This document shows, one piece after another, positions 1-12,720 of a stretch of 64,000 bases of DNA. Below the pieces are notes generated by a model. It was not told where the DNA came from, did no database searches, and saw only the letters and a list, made by a program, of their open reading frames with translations. Source of the stretch: Cylicocyclus nassatus (taxonomy: Eukaryota > Nematoda > Chromadorea > Rhabditida > Strongylidae); contig CATQJL010000001.1 of the NCBI GenBank assembly GCA_958299035.1, forward strand, positions 81,283,071-81,347,070. The letters are read 5' to 3'. Position 1 is the first letter of the stretch; each line of letters starts with the position of its first letter. A program made the position numbers and the translations under genes.

Positions 1-154
1 GGTGAAAATCTAGCCCTAAAAAGTTTTACAAAGTAATAAAGAAAAATTGTAAAAGTGCAGACAAAAAAAGATCTATTTGCATTCATATCCAAGGCTGCAT
101 GAATTGAGACGAAAAAAATCAGAATTATCAAGAAAAAAACGGTCAAAACTTTAG

Positions 155-2573
155 ACGCAGAACCATATGAAGAGCTTCCTGACTCAAAGATTAACTACCA
201 GTGCCTGTTACCGAGGGAAATTGGAACTTGCAAGGAAACGTAAGCTGTCATTTTCAAGCCCTAACAATCCTGCTAATCCCAACTTTTCAGTTATCCTTTC
301 TATTTCTTCGATAGAGAAACAAAAACCTGTCAGCCATTCTCGTACTCCGGCTGTGGCGGAAATGAAAATCGTTTTATGACGATATCTCAATGCATCGGCC
401 AATGCGAACCCTTTACACACATGACAAGTAAACACATTTTTTTTATTTTTGACTAGCCCGAAATCTCCGATTTTGCAAACAACCTTGATTATAGGCACGG
501 AGATGGACTGTTTTCTGCCATTGGACGAAGGCTTTGGAAACAGTGATAAGAAGTGTTTGGAAAACTCTGGTTTTCGCTTTTATTACTCTGACAAAGAAGG
601 TGCATATAGATGCTGAATTGTGTTTCAAATCTCGAATAAATTCTGGTTACAGGAAAATGCCAAAAATTTTGGTATCACGGTTGTGGAGGGAATGCCAACG
701 CCTTCTATACCTACGAAGTGTGTCAAAGAGCTTGTCGTTCTCGAAGCTACAAATTAGAGAGAAGTTTCAGACCCGATGGTCACGGTCAGTGTCAAAGCCT
801 TCTGATCTGAAAATACCTACCCTTTTCAAGGCAAACAGCTATTTGGGGGTTTTACGCAGATGCGACCGAGAATCGAAAAATAATTCTGCTGTTATCTTAG
901 CTCGTATCTCGAAGTAAATCTTGTACTGTCTTTTCAATAACAGCTTGAACTTTTGCTGGAAATTGACAAAAATTTACTCGCTACTCCAATGTGTGTAATT
1001 TAGAACTTATCACTAATTTTCAGTGTGTTTCCTCCCTCCTGGTGACAAAGGTAAATGTGCTGGAAATGCAAATCATACTGTACAGGTATGATCAGCACAG
1101 ATATTATCCTAATAATGATTGTTCAACGATCTTCACCACAGAGATGGACTTACACTGCTCAACTTCGATGTGCTCAATTTACGTACAGTGGATGTGGAGG
1201 AAATGGGAATAGGTTGCCATTCCAGTATTAGCGCATGTTGATAGCTCAAGCGGTGTTTTTAGATTTGCTACAGAAATGGATTGTGAAATGACCTGCAAAG
1301 GAAAGAAAGCAAGTAATAACGCAGGTAAGTTATATTCAGTAAATTTACAACCGTTTAGAAAAGTTACTGAAAGTTAAATAAGAACAGATGGAATTAATTT
1401 TCAGGCGTATGCTCATACGATCCCGACAGTGGCCCGTGTAATCAGTTGCGATATATGTGGTTCTATAATCAAAGTCGTGGAACATGCGACCAATTTCTCT
1501 ACGGAGGTTTGCATTGAAAAGGCTCCACTTATGAAGTTTTATTACCTTGTTTATTTTTTAAAGGTTGTGACGGTAATCCCAATCGATTCGCGACGTTTGA
1601 GATTTGCCAAACTACTTGTGAGGTATCTGGTGCAGGTAGGCTACTGCAACAAAAGCTTGACTTGAGTACTATCCATTATCGAGGATCATGATTATGCTAA
1701 TAATGTTTTATGTATTCTTTATTCCAGATCCATGTATGGAACCACTTGATCGAGGTAGCTGGTGTGAAGCGATGTCTAATAGGTAAGTGTGGATAAGGGC
1801 GAGCATGGTAGCACCACTTATCATTTTTTGGAAAAATTTGGAGAAACCATAATTTAATCGCCTCATATAAATATCAGCAAAAATCTCTAGCGCTCACTAT
1901 CTGCTGATTTCTTGATCTGTGCATAAGAAAAGCAAAGTTGTCTTATATGTCTTTTTACATGAGAGAAACATTAAGTACATCTAAAGTACATAGTTGTTAC
2001 TTGATTATTGAAAAAGCGTCTTAATGCATGTTTTAAGCGGATTTTGAGACAATTTCTCGAAATTTTATTGCAAAGCGAAGAAGCGAGTTGTCTAAACACT
2101 CTTGATTGCTTGCAGAATGGGCTTCAGGCACTAATTCAAACAGAATTTGACCAGCTCTAAAACACAATGTCTGAAGAATATCTCACAGCATTGTTTACAG
2201 CGAGATAGCATCGCTTATTTCCCAAGATTTTTCGATAATCTGTTGAAATAGCAGTTGAGGGTTCGATTTTCACTTATAGATACTACTTCAACAAAAGAGC
2301 CAGACAGTGCAAAGGGTTTCATTATACTGGCTGTGGCAAGAGTGGAAACAACTTTTTGACCAAAGAGGAGTGTCACGAAAAGTCGGTTTAACTAATGTCC
2401 GTCTTTTGAAATAGTTATTTGCTTGTACTTATTTTAGATGCGAAAAGCGCTACCCAAGAAGTGTTAGCCTTCCTCAACCAGCAGCATTACCGCGAAGCAA
2501 GAAAAAGAAGCCACTATCTCGACCTGCAGGCTGTACGCTTTCTCGACAATTTATAAGAAAGCTCTCAAAGTAG
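155..2573 (+). CDS. Multi-Kunitz (BPTI-type) secreted inhibitor, 5' end outside the window
   Basis: I rebuilt five tandem Kunitz domains from GT-AG sites with matching phases. Exons: 155-239, 291-427, 495-599, 653-763 (or 784), 1024-1085, 1142-1212, 1263-1324, 1405-1506, 1564-1635, 1728-1782, 2280-2381, 2438-2573. Each domain carries six cysteines and the C3-C4 signature, for example [39 protein letters not shown] and [13 protein letters not shown]. Kunitz domains block serine proteases through the residue after C2. Here it is Lys (domain 1, trypsin-like), Leu, Ala, Asn and Glu, so specificity probably differs and some domains may not inhibit. Domain 2 has an unusually long C1-C2 loop (14 residues instead of about 8). 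Signal peptide and start codon lie upstream of the window. The stop is TAG at 2571 if exon 2438 is read straight through; a 41-base intron (2461-2501) would instead join it in frame to the next module. Such proteins are usual in secretions of parasitic nematodes. Confidence 0.85.
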
Positions 2574-3462
2574 AGCATTTAGACAGCGGAGTCAAGCCGG
2601 AGGAAAAGACTGCAATGCTGAGACATATTGTACTTGACGGAGTAAATAGGACATATTACAAAACTGATGCCGAATGGATAGAATATGCTTTTTGCGTCGG
2701 ATACAGGTTCGATCTGAATAAAGAAATTCGTTTGTATTGAAGTAAATAATCGACAAGCATAAAAAATATCATGTATAGGCGATTCAAAGCACGCAAAGAC
2801 TGCGGAAGCATCGGCGTCTCTCCGATCGAGCGCTCTTCTGTGTCCCTTACCGTCTGCTGTCTCTCCTATGCATGGACTATCTTGAACGGACGCAACGGCG
2901 CCCAGTCTTTGCGTGTCATGAATCGTGCTACTGTGGATAGCGAGCTCTAGTAGAGCTACAAAATAGCATGCATACTGCCATTCCGAAGCCCTCTCTATTC
3001 ATGCTCAATATCCAGAAATTTGAAAATTGCTGCTAGATTTTATTTCCAGGTATAATATTTCTGGACAAGATACTGTGCTCAATGTTCACTTTTGTTCGGA
3101 CAATGGCAACTTTGACTGCATTACGAAAGCGAGTTTATTACCGTTTTTCTATTCCGAAAAAGCATGCTGTATACGTCATCTTATCTCCATGCTTCTAGAC
3201 CCACACTACCACTTTTGGAGAAGAATTCTGCGATGTACAACGCCCATTCCTTCGTGGAACCAATTTGTATACCTGGTATTTCACTATTAAGATAGAGGTA
3301 TCATGCTTACTACAAAAACCATCTAGACCTTGATCATTTGGAAAATTTCAGGAGTCATATAATGTCTCAAAGAATGCCACGTCATATCGTTTGCAGCGTG
3401 ATCATGAGGCAATCGCCGCTGTTCTTTTATTGAAGCCTAATCACTGCCATGATATCTGCTAG
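2468..3462 (+). CDS. Cysteine-rich module of unknown function, C-terminal to or downstream of the Kunitz gene
   Basis: Exons about 2468-2706, 3050-3160, 3199-3297 and 3352-3462 (TAG). The intron after 3160 would be only about 38 bases with a GC donor. Total about 185 residues with cysteines in the contexts YAFCVGYR, VHFCSDNGN, DCITK, EEFCDV and a final NHCHDIC. Several N-glycosylation motifs (NRT, NIS, NVS, NAT) fit a secreted, disulfide-bonded domain. The duplicate at 35428-36265 keeps the same exon lengths (239, 99 and 111 bases for exons 1, 3 and 4), and many of its changes are silent in this frame, which supports coding. The first exon overlaps the last Kunitz exon in another frame. Either a 41-base intron (donor 2461, acceptor ending 2501) fuses the module to the fifth Kunitz domain, or it is a separate gene with an unseen start. 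I do not recognise the fold. Confidence 0.65.
2778..2928. mobile_element. Short MITE in an intron, TA target duplication
   Basis: Inverted ends carry CACGCAAAGACTG on the left and its complement CAGTCTTTGCGTG on the right, flanked by TA on both sides. The matching intron of the duplicate near 35.7 kb lacks this block, so it inserted after the duplication or was lost from the other copy. Confidence 0.65.
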
Positions 3463-6346
3463 TATAATGATTATTTGGAAAAAAATGTTTTGTTAAGAAC
3501 AAGCAATTTTAATCAGATTGATGCAAGTTTTTCATTAAAACTGGAAAAAGGCAAAAGTCTTATTCTCTATTCAATAATCTACACATGTATCAAATTTTTA
3601 ATATATCATTAGTGTTCAAGCGTTGCCATGAATTTCGTCGATGCTGGAAGCTTTTACATAATATAGCGCACTTACTACGCACTGCTTGGCTACGATTTGT
3701 TGGGTTGTGGATTTTGGGTCTACGCAATTTTTTGCTATATATAAGCGTCCAGGAATTTTTAGCGCTTGTCCATTTACTGGGAAACATGGCACAGGACTTT
3801 TTGAGGTATAACCATTCAGTTCGGAAAGGAACATTCTCTATGCGAAGGCCATAGCAACTAACTCCATTCTGCAAGCCTTTCCCAACTCACACAAGAACAA
3901 TACAATTACACGTGAGCACTTTTGAAAGAAGTCTTTCAGATGTGCACATGTGCAGAAAGCGCACTGCAGTTAAACGTAGAGTCTTCCTTGTTTACAATAC
4001 ATAGAAAGACAATCAACTGCGCATTCACTGGAATGTTCAACGAAGATAAGCGATAATTTGACTATTTTCACACATTATTTAAATACCTTTGTTGCGCTGC
4101 AATGATCTGACCAGTTAATACTGATTGTGCTGGTGCAAAATCTACAATTTCATCAGTGGAGAAAGGTCAAGTGCGAATCACGATTTTAAGAAAGCAGAAG
4201 CAATGTTTGAAATAACATGCGAACATAAATGACCTAATCGCTGGTCATCATCACAAATGCTTATCTGATGAACTGCATTTGGATAAGATATGAAGTGCCT
4301 GCTATCACCCTCCGTGGTAAGTTCCACAGAGATTTCCCAACATAGTTGGACAAGCGTCTAGGAAACTTGTCCACTTCTAGAGGAGACATGAAAACAAGAG
4401 AAACAAGGCGATCCGGAAGAGAGCTTTTGGAAGTGTCCGTCGAAATGTGGCCGTAGAATCCGCGCTCCTCAAAACTTAGTTCCGAACACTTTACTTACGC
4501 CGCAGCTGCTCATTGACACCCGTTTTACCAACGGTGCCAAATGGATGGCGATCCTGGCTTCTCAATACGAATGGCAAACAACGACTTATTCGCACCAAGT
4601 AAGAAACATTCGAAACTGGCTTATGCGATCATACGTGCACTGAAGATACACTGAACCAGCCTGCGACAGGTAAGAAGCGAGATAGCATAAGATCGCTCCT
4701 CGCTCTTCTACCCGCTTCAAACATCACAGAAGAAGTAGTTATTGGACGCTTGTTTAGGGTAAAGTAGCATGAGAGGGAAAGCAGAGCGCAGATGATGCAC
4801 ATGTGAGAAACTTGTGGCTGTTATTGGAACAGCAGAAGCAGGCTAAATACGATTTGCGCATGGTCATTTTCGAACTTGAGAGTGAACAAACCTGCTCGCC
4901 GCGAAGAATCCATCGGGATGGTTAAACAGTAATAGTATGTGATAGTATGGGTATCAAGTATAATGAATTGGACTACAGTGAGGTCAGGAAACACATTCGA
5001 TCTATTTTTTAGTGTTTTGAAAGTTGGTACACGTATAAATAACTGTGTTTGGGTAGGAAAAATTTTCAACTATTTTTAGACTATTCATGGGAGTTTTTGC
5101 AATGATTACAGCACCGTTCTATTTTTTTCAAAAGCATTGTCATAGTCATAACACAGAACAATCTATAAATAACTGTCTACTTTTTCAGTACGCCATACGA
5201 AAGATTAATTCATATTGTGTATTTAGGCGCGATTTGTAAGAAGGTGAAAGTCGCGAAAGTCAAACTAATTCCGAAGCATTACTTGCACAAATTAATGCAG
5301 GAAATCTTCAAAAGGGTTGAATTCTTTGTTGTGCTACATAAAAGAGATGGAAGAGGTGCAGATAGAATCATGCTTGTTTTGGGTATAAATGTATCAAATT
5401 TGCTCAAAATGGGCTTTCTAGAACATCTTTGAACCATCACCAGTTCATTAGTGTGATCAATATTATGCGGCTAATTTGTCACGGTAAATAGTATCTTGAG
5501 TAAAACGCGATACAGATTCCTCGTTTACAAATGAATCCTGGCTCAGCAAATCTGCTACATTCTGGACTTCTTGTGCACATCGGAGTGCTCTCTTTTGACT
5601 AATGGCTTTTCTAATTTGCTACGAAAACAAAACAAATTTGGTAAACTCAGTCCTAGATTTCAAACCCTACAGTTGTTTTGATAAAGACAAGTTTCGCAAA
5701 AAACCAAACCGCAAGATGTATGCAGCACGAAAATTTGTGAATAATGACTCAAAGCCAAGTGTATTACATTTCGCGTAGGCGGGTACCAGAAACCTTGCCA
5801 AAAAGTGTTTTCAAGCAGTTTTCAATTCATGAATATTGTACGTAGAGTACATTTAAATCACAACCAAAGCAATTACACCTCGTTTAATTCTGAAAGCAAG
5901 TTGCACAAATCGGACAAAATATGATTGTTGTCAACATTGGCGCTTTTTACAAATGAAGTTTCTGTTGATTGCCAAAATGGCGGTAGCGAATGTTGCAAAA
6001 AAAACGTCGTCGTTTGCATACATGCAACCATGAATTCGATCCAATTCTGTGACAGTTTGCATCTGTATTCAACTCTGACGAACAGAAATTTCGTTATGAA
6101 ACACGGCGAGCAAGAATGTGACTCGAGGCTTAGTACCTTCGATAAAGCGGCAAAGCATTTGTCAAGAATTAGCTTGCGTAACTTTCACACAAGGAAGTCG
6201 AGAAAAGCTGCACCAGCAAAGTCGTGGAATATCAATAAAGAAAGCGCAAACCTTTTTGCTAGAGAATGCCCGTGAATTCTCAGTCTCTTTGCTCCGAAAC
6301 CATCGCGTTTGGAACAGACGTGCGGGTTGTGCACCTGAAAAGGGTA

Positions 6347-6347
<1 letters not shown>
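3463..6347. other. Region without a supported gene
   Basis: No convincing gene. The part at about 3875-4290 is a diverged copy of 37440-37790. A stretch at about 4490-4590 reads as an open, exon-like segment (TPQLLIDTRFTNGAKWMAIL and on) ending at a GTAAGA donor, but it has no partner exon that I could find. ORFs at 5217-5432 and 5925-6275 look like chance. Confidence 0.5.

Positions 6348-6349
<2 letters not shown>

Positions 6350-6386
<37 letters not shown>
6350..6386. repeat. (TA)n microsatellite
   Basis: About 18 uninterrupted TA dinucleotides directly visible. Confidence 0.95.
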
Positions 6387-6388
<2 letters not shown>

Positions 6389-6700
6389 TGTTACAGTTTT
6401 ATTCTACACTTCCTTCGCTGAATTAATGTTCTGCCAAACATAAAAAATTCTCCTTATTGAAAAACGGTAGACTTATGCTACGCTAAAAGGAAAAAAGCAT
6501 TGACTAGGCAAACCAGCCGTCGCTGTGTCTGTTTGGTTAGTGCATCAAACAAATATAACAGTTACAAACAGAGGTTAGGTGACTTATCAGAAAAGATGGG
6601 CCCCAGCTAAAAGCGCCCGATAAAATCAAGCTCCAGATTCTAAACAGAAACTTGTTACCTATTTCCACATGAGAGAAGAAAAAAGTGCCGAGTTTTCTCA

Positions 6701-7166
6701 CAAGGGAAGGAAGGTTGGTCGAAGTAGCCTTTTAAAATGAGGTGTATACTGCCTTGTAGAGTTTGGAACGCTGATTCCAAATCTACCTTTGGTATCTGCT
6801 GCGGGCTTCTGGAAGAAGAGTTATGAAGATTTTTGTGAGTAAAAATCTGAAGGAAAAAATAGGGGTAAAATCAGTCTTAGCCCTTTCCCAATGTTCATAT
6901 GAGGCAACAGCGAAATGGTATATTTGAATGAAGAGTATTTGTTGCACCGAGTAAACCCGACTACCAATTAAGCCCTATAAAAATGCTACGACGATTTTAG
7001 CCCACTCTTGCATTCAGATTTTTACTCACAAAAACCTTCATAACTCCTCACCCAGGAGAAGCCCGCAGCAGATAGCAAAAGTAGATTTGGAACCAACGCT
7101 CCAAGCTCTACAAGGCAGTATATGTGCCATTTGAAAAGGCTACTTCGACCAACCTTCCTTTCCTTG
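6701..7166. mobile_element. Tc4/Tc5-type MITE, TCA target duplication
   Basis: The left end starts CAAGGGAAGGAAGGTTGGTC and the right end is its near-perfect complement, with arms of about 150 bases (6701-6849 and 7018-7166). A TCA triplet flanks both sides (6698-6700 and 7167-7169), matching the TNA target preference known for Tc4/Tc5 elements. Related copies lie at 33316-33759 and, as single ends, near 44056 and 61168. Confidence 0.75.
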
Positions 7167-7734
7167 TCAGTAGAAGATAAGTAAAATACTTTATCTTTGC
7201 AGCCGCACACAAAATTTCTTTCACTGTTGCTTATATTAGTACCGGGAAATACGGAACCATATGCTTCCAAAAAGGTTAGCAACGATAACTCCTCTTGAAA
7301 AACTTGCTTAAACTTTGAAAATCTAACATTATATGTGGTAAAGATCTGCAAGCGTTTTGCTTCGTTGAGTTTAGAGCAAATTTGACTCCGTTTAACCCGC
7401 CCTGCGGTTTTTATTGAAATACAAATCTACAGTCTGCTTGAAGAGAATAAAGCATTATGAGCTAATTCCAAGAAGACCTTATTTTGTAAGTAGATGAAGC
7501 GGCAGTGAAAGTAAAGAAATGTATAGACAGGTATGACGCGTACACAACTCGATCCGAATTAATAGATTATACATTGTAAAGCTTAATAAACCTAGTCAAT
7601 AAGCTAATCAGTTACTAATTCCACATGACTAAAAACTTCTTTTTTGATTAGGTGATGGCAATAGAACAACAACTTATGAATGCAGTACAGTCGAGAGAAC
7701 ATTCAACATGAATGACTGCGTCACTTGCCATCGC

Positions 7735-7740
7735 TATAAA
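7735..7740 (+). promoter_or_regulatory. TATA box of small secreted-protein gene
   Basis: TATAAA lies 35 bases before the ATG at 7775. Paralogues have TATAAA at 32362 and 38754 at similar spacing (46 and 41 bases). Confidence 0.6.
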
Positions 7741-7774
7741 TGTGGCTATCTGTTGCTGAAAACCTGCATCGAAC

Positions 7775-8259
7775 ATGAAGTATCTGCTAATAATTGTTGC
7801 TGTAAGTCTCACATTAGCCTTCGCATGATGTAGTAATGCGTGTTCTCAATTTGGCGAAGAAGTTAAGTGTAGAAAACAAGGGCTGAATAAAAAGCTCGAA
7901 CCTATCTTTCAAAGCTTTGCCCAGCACGAAATTGGCACAACACTGGTATGTAATTAATAGTCAGCGTGATATAAAGCTACAATTTTCTCACTAGGATAGA
8001 TACTTCGTTAAGTCTCACGATCTTCAAACTTCACGCGCATAAACTTTTCCTTCAGCATCACAATTGCCCTCTTACGCAGCAAGCCCACTTCTCTCTTAAA
8101 CACAATAGTCGCTCGGATTATTTACCATCCTTCGAGTTTAAAGTTGACACTAACCGGTAAACCAACCATAGCCCACTTTTTGAACGGAAGTCAATAAGCT
8201 ATTATAGCGGTGAGAAACTTGCTCGTACTCTACAGACGCAATTTGCTGGATATTTCAAG
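7775..8259 (+). CDS. Small secreted protein, family A member 1 (possibly broken)
   Basis: Exons 7775-7801, 7834-7945, 8056-8156 and 8172-8259. Exon 1 encodes only MKYLLIIVA, the start of a signal peptide, and ends at GTAAGT in phase 0, as in the paralogues at 32413 and 38800. Exon 2 contains CRKQGLNKKLEPIFQSFAQH and matches exon 2 of the paralogues; exons 3 and 4 also match in size and phase. Two oddities: the exon 2 acceptor (TAG before 7834) leaves one extra base relative to the paralogue frame, which gives an immediate stop unless a later acceptor (AG at 7865-7866) is used; and a TAG follows the next possible acceptor at 8312, so the C-terminal exon present in the 38.8 kb gene is missing. 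It may be a truncated gene or a recent pseudogene. Function unknown. Confidence 0.55.
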
Positions 8260-8312
8260 GTGAGTTCTGTAAAGAAATTGTTCTGTTTTTTGAGATATAT
8301 ACATATTTTTAG

Positions 8313-9084
8313 TAGGCTAAACTTGGCTGTGTGTGACTAGAGCGTGATGCCACCTAACTTACAAAGCCATCAAAAAAGATCAACCAGCAACTAGCCTCTT
8401 TTCCTCAAAAATCCTTGCGAAAACAGAGCTAGTTTATTGCTAGTCACAGCTATTTCTGTCTTGTACCCATTGCATGAATAGCACAGCTAGAAAATGTATT
8501 GTTGGATGACTCAAAGATATGTTCAGAATTTGTCTGGCTCAATGAGTGTGGATTATTTCGGATGCGCAGGAAAACCTCAAGTTCTTGTTTTATGCTACTT
8601 TTTGTAAGTGCCTATTTTCTCAAAGCAATAAGAAGATTGTCCGGACTGTGAATGAAACAAAAATTTGTTGTCTTATGTTTTTTGTAATGAAATATCGTTA
8701 TCTGAAAAGATAAAGTCTGTGTGTACATTATGAGCGTACATATGTGTATTTCTTCATATCAAAGCTTAATATCGACATAACTATCGATGTAAACTTGGCA
8801 GACTCCTTCGCAATTGAAGGGAATGTACAGCGAAAACCTGAGAGACAACTTGTTTCTGGTATATCTATTTGTGCAATTTGAACTTGAAAAAGGCGTCGAT
8901 TTTGCACATGAGCGGCACGACTTTTGCATTAAACACAGCTAAAAAAAATAACTAGACGCACAAATCTTGATGAATGTTAGAACTAAACACACTCGTTTAA
9001 TTGAAGCCTACTGTACAGGTGTCTCTAAGACGTGCATACTGTGAGTTAATAACTCTGAAGGCTTATAGAGATTAAAAGACATTT
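8313..9084. other. Region without a supported gene
   Basis: I see no conserved coding signal, no long open frame and no clear repeat here. Confidence 0.4.
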
Positions 9085-9612
9085 TTGCCTCAGAAGAAGA
9101 CCAAACTTGAAAAAAACTCTTGTACTGGACTAAAGTAGCTCATTCTAGATATAAAATTATACACTGCATTTATTGTCACGCTTCTTTCATAAGTTTTTTC
9201 ATGCCTGGGGTAGCAACTGTTTTTCCAACGCTCGTCAGAAATCTTATTACACCATTTAAAAAAGTTGAAAAACTGGTAAAAAGTTGGGTGGTGAGATAAG
9301 CACACCTCAAAACCTTGCTACAGAAATTTTTGGGATTTCTGTGAAATTTTCTTCATTGGAAGGCTTATTCTACAGTGGCGCTAATTGCTAAAAGTTCATA
9401 CCGTAATCCTACAGTAATGAAGGTTGATTGATGATCCGCTTCTGTAAATCTAAGTTGGGCCTGCTCTACAGAATAGCCAACTCGGTGAAAGACATACCCT
9501 TTGATTCAACTAACTTGGCTCCTGGAAGGCGGGGCTTTATGACCTAATTAAGGCTATGTAATGAGAGTAGTCAACGAATAAACAGTGTGCCTCTTTTTGG
9601 GACACCTTGTTG
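9085..9612. mobile_element. Decayed copy of the 15.5 kb mariner-type MITE
   Basis: Direct similarity to 15680-16159: shared stretches include TTGCCTCAGAA near the left and CCTACAGTAATGAAG and TTTTTGGGACACC at the right end. The copy is heavily mutated and its left terminus is not visible. Confidence 0.55.
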
Positions 9613-10411
9613 AGCCCAGCTGCATGTGCAGTAATCTTTAACTGAAAACGCGATATTAATATTGTAGTTTCTAGCAAATAACCCTGAGCAGTAAAATAGC
9701 AGACTAAATTTGTTCGAGACATGTCTAGCTACGACTGAGGACGATATCATTAATCGCGATGTTGACGATTTTATGAAACTACAGCTGTGCGGGTCCAAAT
9801 CATCATCCGATAAATTCACCTGAAGCTGACAATGAGATTAAGATTAACGAGTTTCAAACAGCAAATCGCATATATAGAAAGAGTTTTGACAGATTTCGGC
9901 CAGAAGTCTGCGAAAAAATTATTAAATTACGAATACTTAGATCTTCGTTTGACAAAAAATCACTAATGTTTGAATTGAGCACGACACCGCCTCAGCAAAC
10001 TTCATATAGCCATTCGACTTCTATCCTCTTTTTCATTTTTCCATAGTCTTCAATAGGGAATAGAGCCCATTTCAGGAAACCCACTGTAAGAAGAGCTTGT
10101 TTTGTAAGCTGACAATTATGTCGCTGGAAAAAATTAAAGTTCAAAAGTATGCAGTAATAAGCTGTAGACTTTGCGAATGGACAAGAGGAAATCACGCTAT
10201 ATTACAGTACTCAAAACTACGCATTAATTTGATTAATCAGTTGCAGTCAATAAGTTAATCATTAACAATTGCAACAGAATTCAGAAACTTGAGCTTACAA
10301 AAAGAACAAAGGGGAGACCATGAAAGAAAGAGCTTGATTAAAGTACATTCGTCATCAACGCCTATCCGAAAAAACTTTGAAAAAGTATCCAATTCAAGCT
10401 GCATCAGAAAG
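9613..10411. other. Region without a supported gene
   Basis: Nothing convincing. A block at 10246 (GCAGTCAATAAG) also occurs upstream of the paralogous genes (near 7590 and 38581), so part of this stretch is probably old promoter DNA of family A. Confidence 0.4.
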
Positions 10412-10859
10412 ATGAAATGTTAGCCATAATCTTTGCATTAAGTTTGAATTTCGTATGAGTGCAAATTTATTTCTGCGTTCGATATCTCACAGGCATGCTG
10501 TACAGGCCTCGGCACGAGGTGGCTATTTGAAAATGCAAAAAACGAAGTCCCCCTTGACTTTTGGGAATTACGGAGTTTCTTTGACCCTAATCCATAATCC
10601 CTAGAAAACCTTCAAAAAAGGAAACGTCGACCAAAAAAACGTCGCAATTTTGTGTCTTTTCGGCCACAAAAACGAAACCCCCTTTCCTTTTTGTCCCAAA
10701 AACGATATCCAGCTTGGTTATAAGCCACCTGTGCAGAGCTCTGATTCATTCGTGTCCTCCGGTACGCCCAATCAAGAAAATATGCGAAGGCCGCTGAACA
10801 AAGAGCTAAGAGAAATCTTCAGCAATATAACTGCCGAACTCAGTAGTAGCAAGATGCTA
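10412..10859 (+). pseudogene. Small secreted protein, family A member 2 (broken)
   Basis: Exon 2 at 10737-10859 is 123 bases, phase 0 at both ends, with AG before and GTGAGT after. It encodes PLNKELREIFSNITAEL, clearly paralogous to LNKKLEPIF and LNHEIEKVIDNITAEY in the other members. An exon-1-like remnant at 10412-10440 starts ATGAAATGTTAG; adding one T would give an MKCL signal-peptide start as in its relatives, so the first exon has a frameshift. No TATA box was found at the expected place and no later exon is recognisable. Read as a decayed copy. Confidence 0.6.
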
Positions 10860-11134
10860 GTGAGTGCATTACTCGCTTTGCGTGTATAGGATCATAGCTC
10901 ACAATACATGGCATTCATAATTTTTTAACACCTCAAAACTGCCTGTTGATCCGTTTTTTTAGCGGTAGAGCTGCTGGCTCACAGAGCAAGCTCATCTTAG
11001 CCTTAGAAATGGCCTAAACTGGACTTTTCATTTATTACTATGCAAGGGTATGTCACACTGGAAAATACCAGATTCAACACCCTTGTCAAGGCCTTTTCCA
11101 GCAACGATGATTATCGTAACTATTTCAAAGTTAA

Positions 11135-11537
11135 AGGCAGTGTCCGCGCAAAAACTCGATTTCTAGAAAATCCACTTACCGGGGGTTATCCGCAACTCTG
11201 AATCCGAAAATCCACATTAGAATGCGCAAAAACGGCGAGAACATACGTTTTTCGAAGTCGCACAATTTGAAATTTGACGGTCCCCACCAAGGCAGAGACG
11301 CAGAGTCGCTACGGGACCCTGCATTTTAACTGTGGCAGCATGCGTGCTCTGCCGCATAGCAGCAATTCGGACAGCTTGGAAAACCCCGCCCCAAGGCTAA
11401 GTTGCCCAACTTTCCGGTCATTTTCCTTGCTTCAGGTCGAACGTTATGACGTCGCACTTGCGCGATGTTGTGTCCGAGGGGGCCACTCTCGCATGGCAAT
11501 GAAATCCCAAAACTCCCATCTTGTTCGGACACTGCCT
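11135..11537. mobile_element. TTAA-flanked MITE (piggyBac type)
   Basis: Ends AGGCAGTGTCCG and CGGACACTGCCT, flanked on both sides by TTAA (11131-11134 and 11538-11541). Inside it shares the run aatccacatt with the copy at 34522-34970. No transposase is encoded. Confidence 0.8.
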
Positions 11538-11659
11538 TTAATGTGAGTCATTTGGCTCGATTTGTCAGGGCTACAAGTTCCAAAGAGCTAACACCTGCAA
11601 TTCAAGACAGTTATTTGGTACCTTAAACTACATACAATACCGCTCATAATTCGTCAAAA

Positions 11660-11752
11660 AAATCGCCGGAGTGCGCTGCAGTGTGCTGGAGTGCGGCAGA
11701 GTGCGCGCACTCCACTGTGTCCGCCGGAGAGCAGCGGAGTGCGCCGCACATC
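11660..11752. repeat. GGAGTGCG-rich minirepeat
   Basis: Repeated GGAGTGCG and its variants on both strands in a GC-rich patch within otherwise AT-rich DNA. Confidence 0.6.
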
Positions 11753-12129
11753 ACTAATGTCTGTCGGAATCCACGTCGTATCGCCTTATCTCGCTCGGCC
11801 AGGGGCATCATCTAGTATGTAGAGGTGCCACAACTACAGGGGTATGATAGGTATACGGTAGACAATACGTTTTCGCTCAAGTTCGCAGATTTTTGTTTTG
11901 GACAGTTCAGTGTGCTGATAGCAATATTGCCATTGATTATCCACTGACACATAATAAAAATACTGTGAGAGTATGGTAATGAGTCACTCTGCTCGAATTT
12001 GCTCTAAAATCAGCTCTCAAGATAAAACACCGCTCACAGAATGTGCAAAATTTTCGGGAACCTCACGGAATTCCGGGAATTTCGCGACATTCCGGGATCC
12101 GCGCAATCACGGGAATCACACAGAATACG

Positions 12130-12720
12130 CAGCTCCATAACCAGCTCGTCAAAGCAAATCTTCTGATGTACAGCATGCCCTCGATATTCCGTTTCCAGCT
12201 TTCTCAAATTCTTCTGTGGAGGTTCTTTTGCATGGATTTTCCGCAGCATCTGTTTGCCAAAAAAAAACTTTAGTGAGTGCTATTTAATAGTAATGTTCTT
12301 GTAGGTTATCCTGCGCTAAGAGTAGAGCAGACTGCCTTTCAAAAAAGATAGAAGCGTGGGTGAATTCTGGAGAAAATCACGCGTTTCCACTTATTCCTCG
12401 TAACTTCCTTCGAAATGAATGTCTGAATCCGAAAGAAGTGTTGTGCCCAGCTCATCAAGGCAAATTTTTCAACATACAGCATGTCTTTATTATTCTGATT
12501 TCAGCATTCTTAAATCTTTCTGCGGACGTCTTTCGCAAAGGTGTAAGGCAGCGCGAATTGCTCCTAGTTAGATTCTAACAAAAAACTTTTGATAGTACAT
12601 CCTTTGTAGATTATGGAACGTTAAAAGTGGTCATAGACGTCTCTCCAAAGATAGAAGGGCCAGTGAATTCTGAAAAAATTATGTCGTTCCAAATTTTACT
12701 CACCATGACACTAGAATATG
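12130..12720. repeat. Diverged tandem duplication, about 300-base unit
   Basis: 12130-12410 and 12445-12720 share ordered blocks: cagctcatcaaggcaaat, acatacagcatg, tttcagc, and gatagaag followed by gtgaattctg. No long open frame persists in either unit. Confidence 0.55.
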
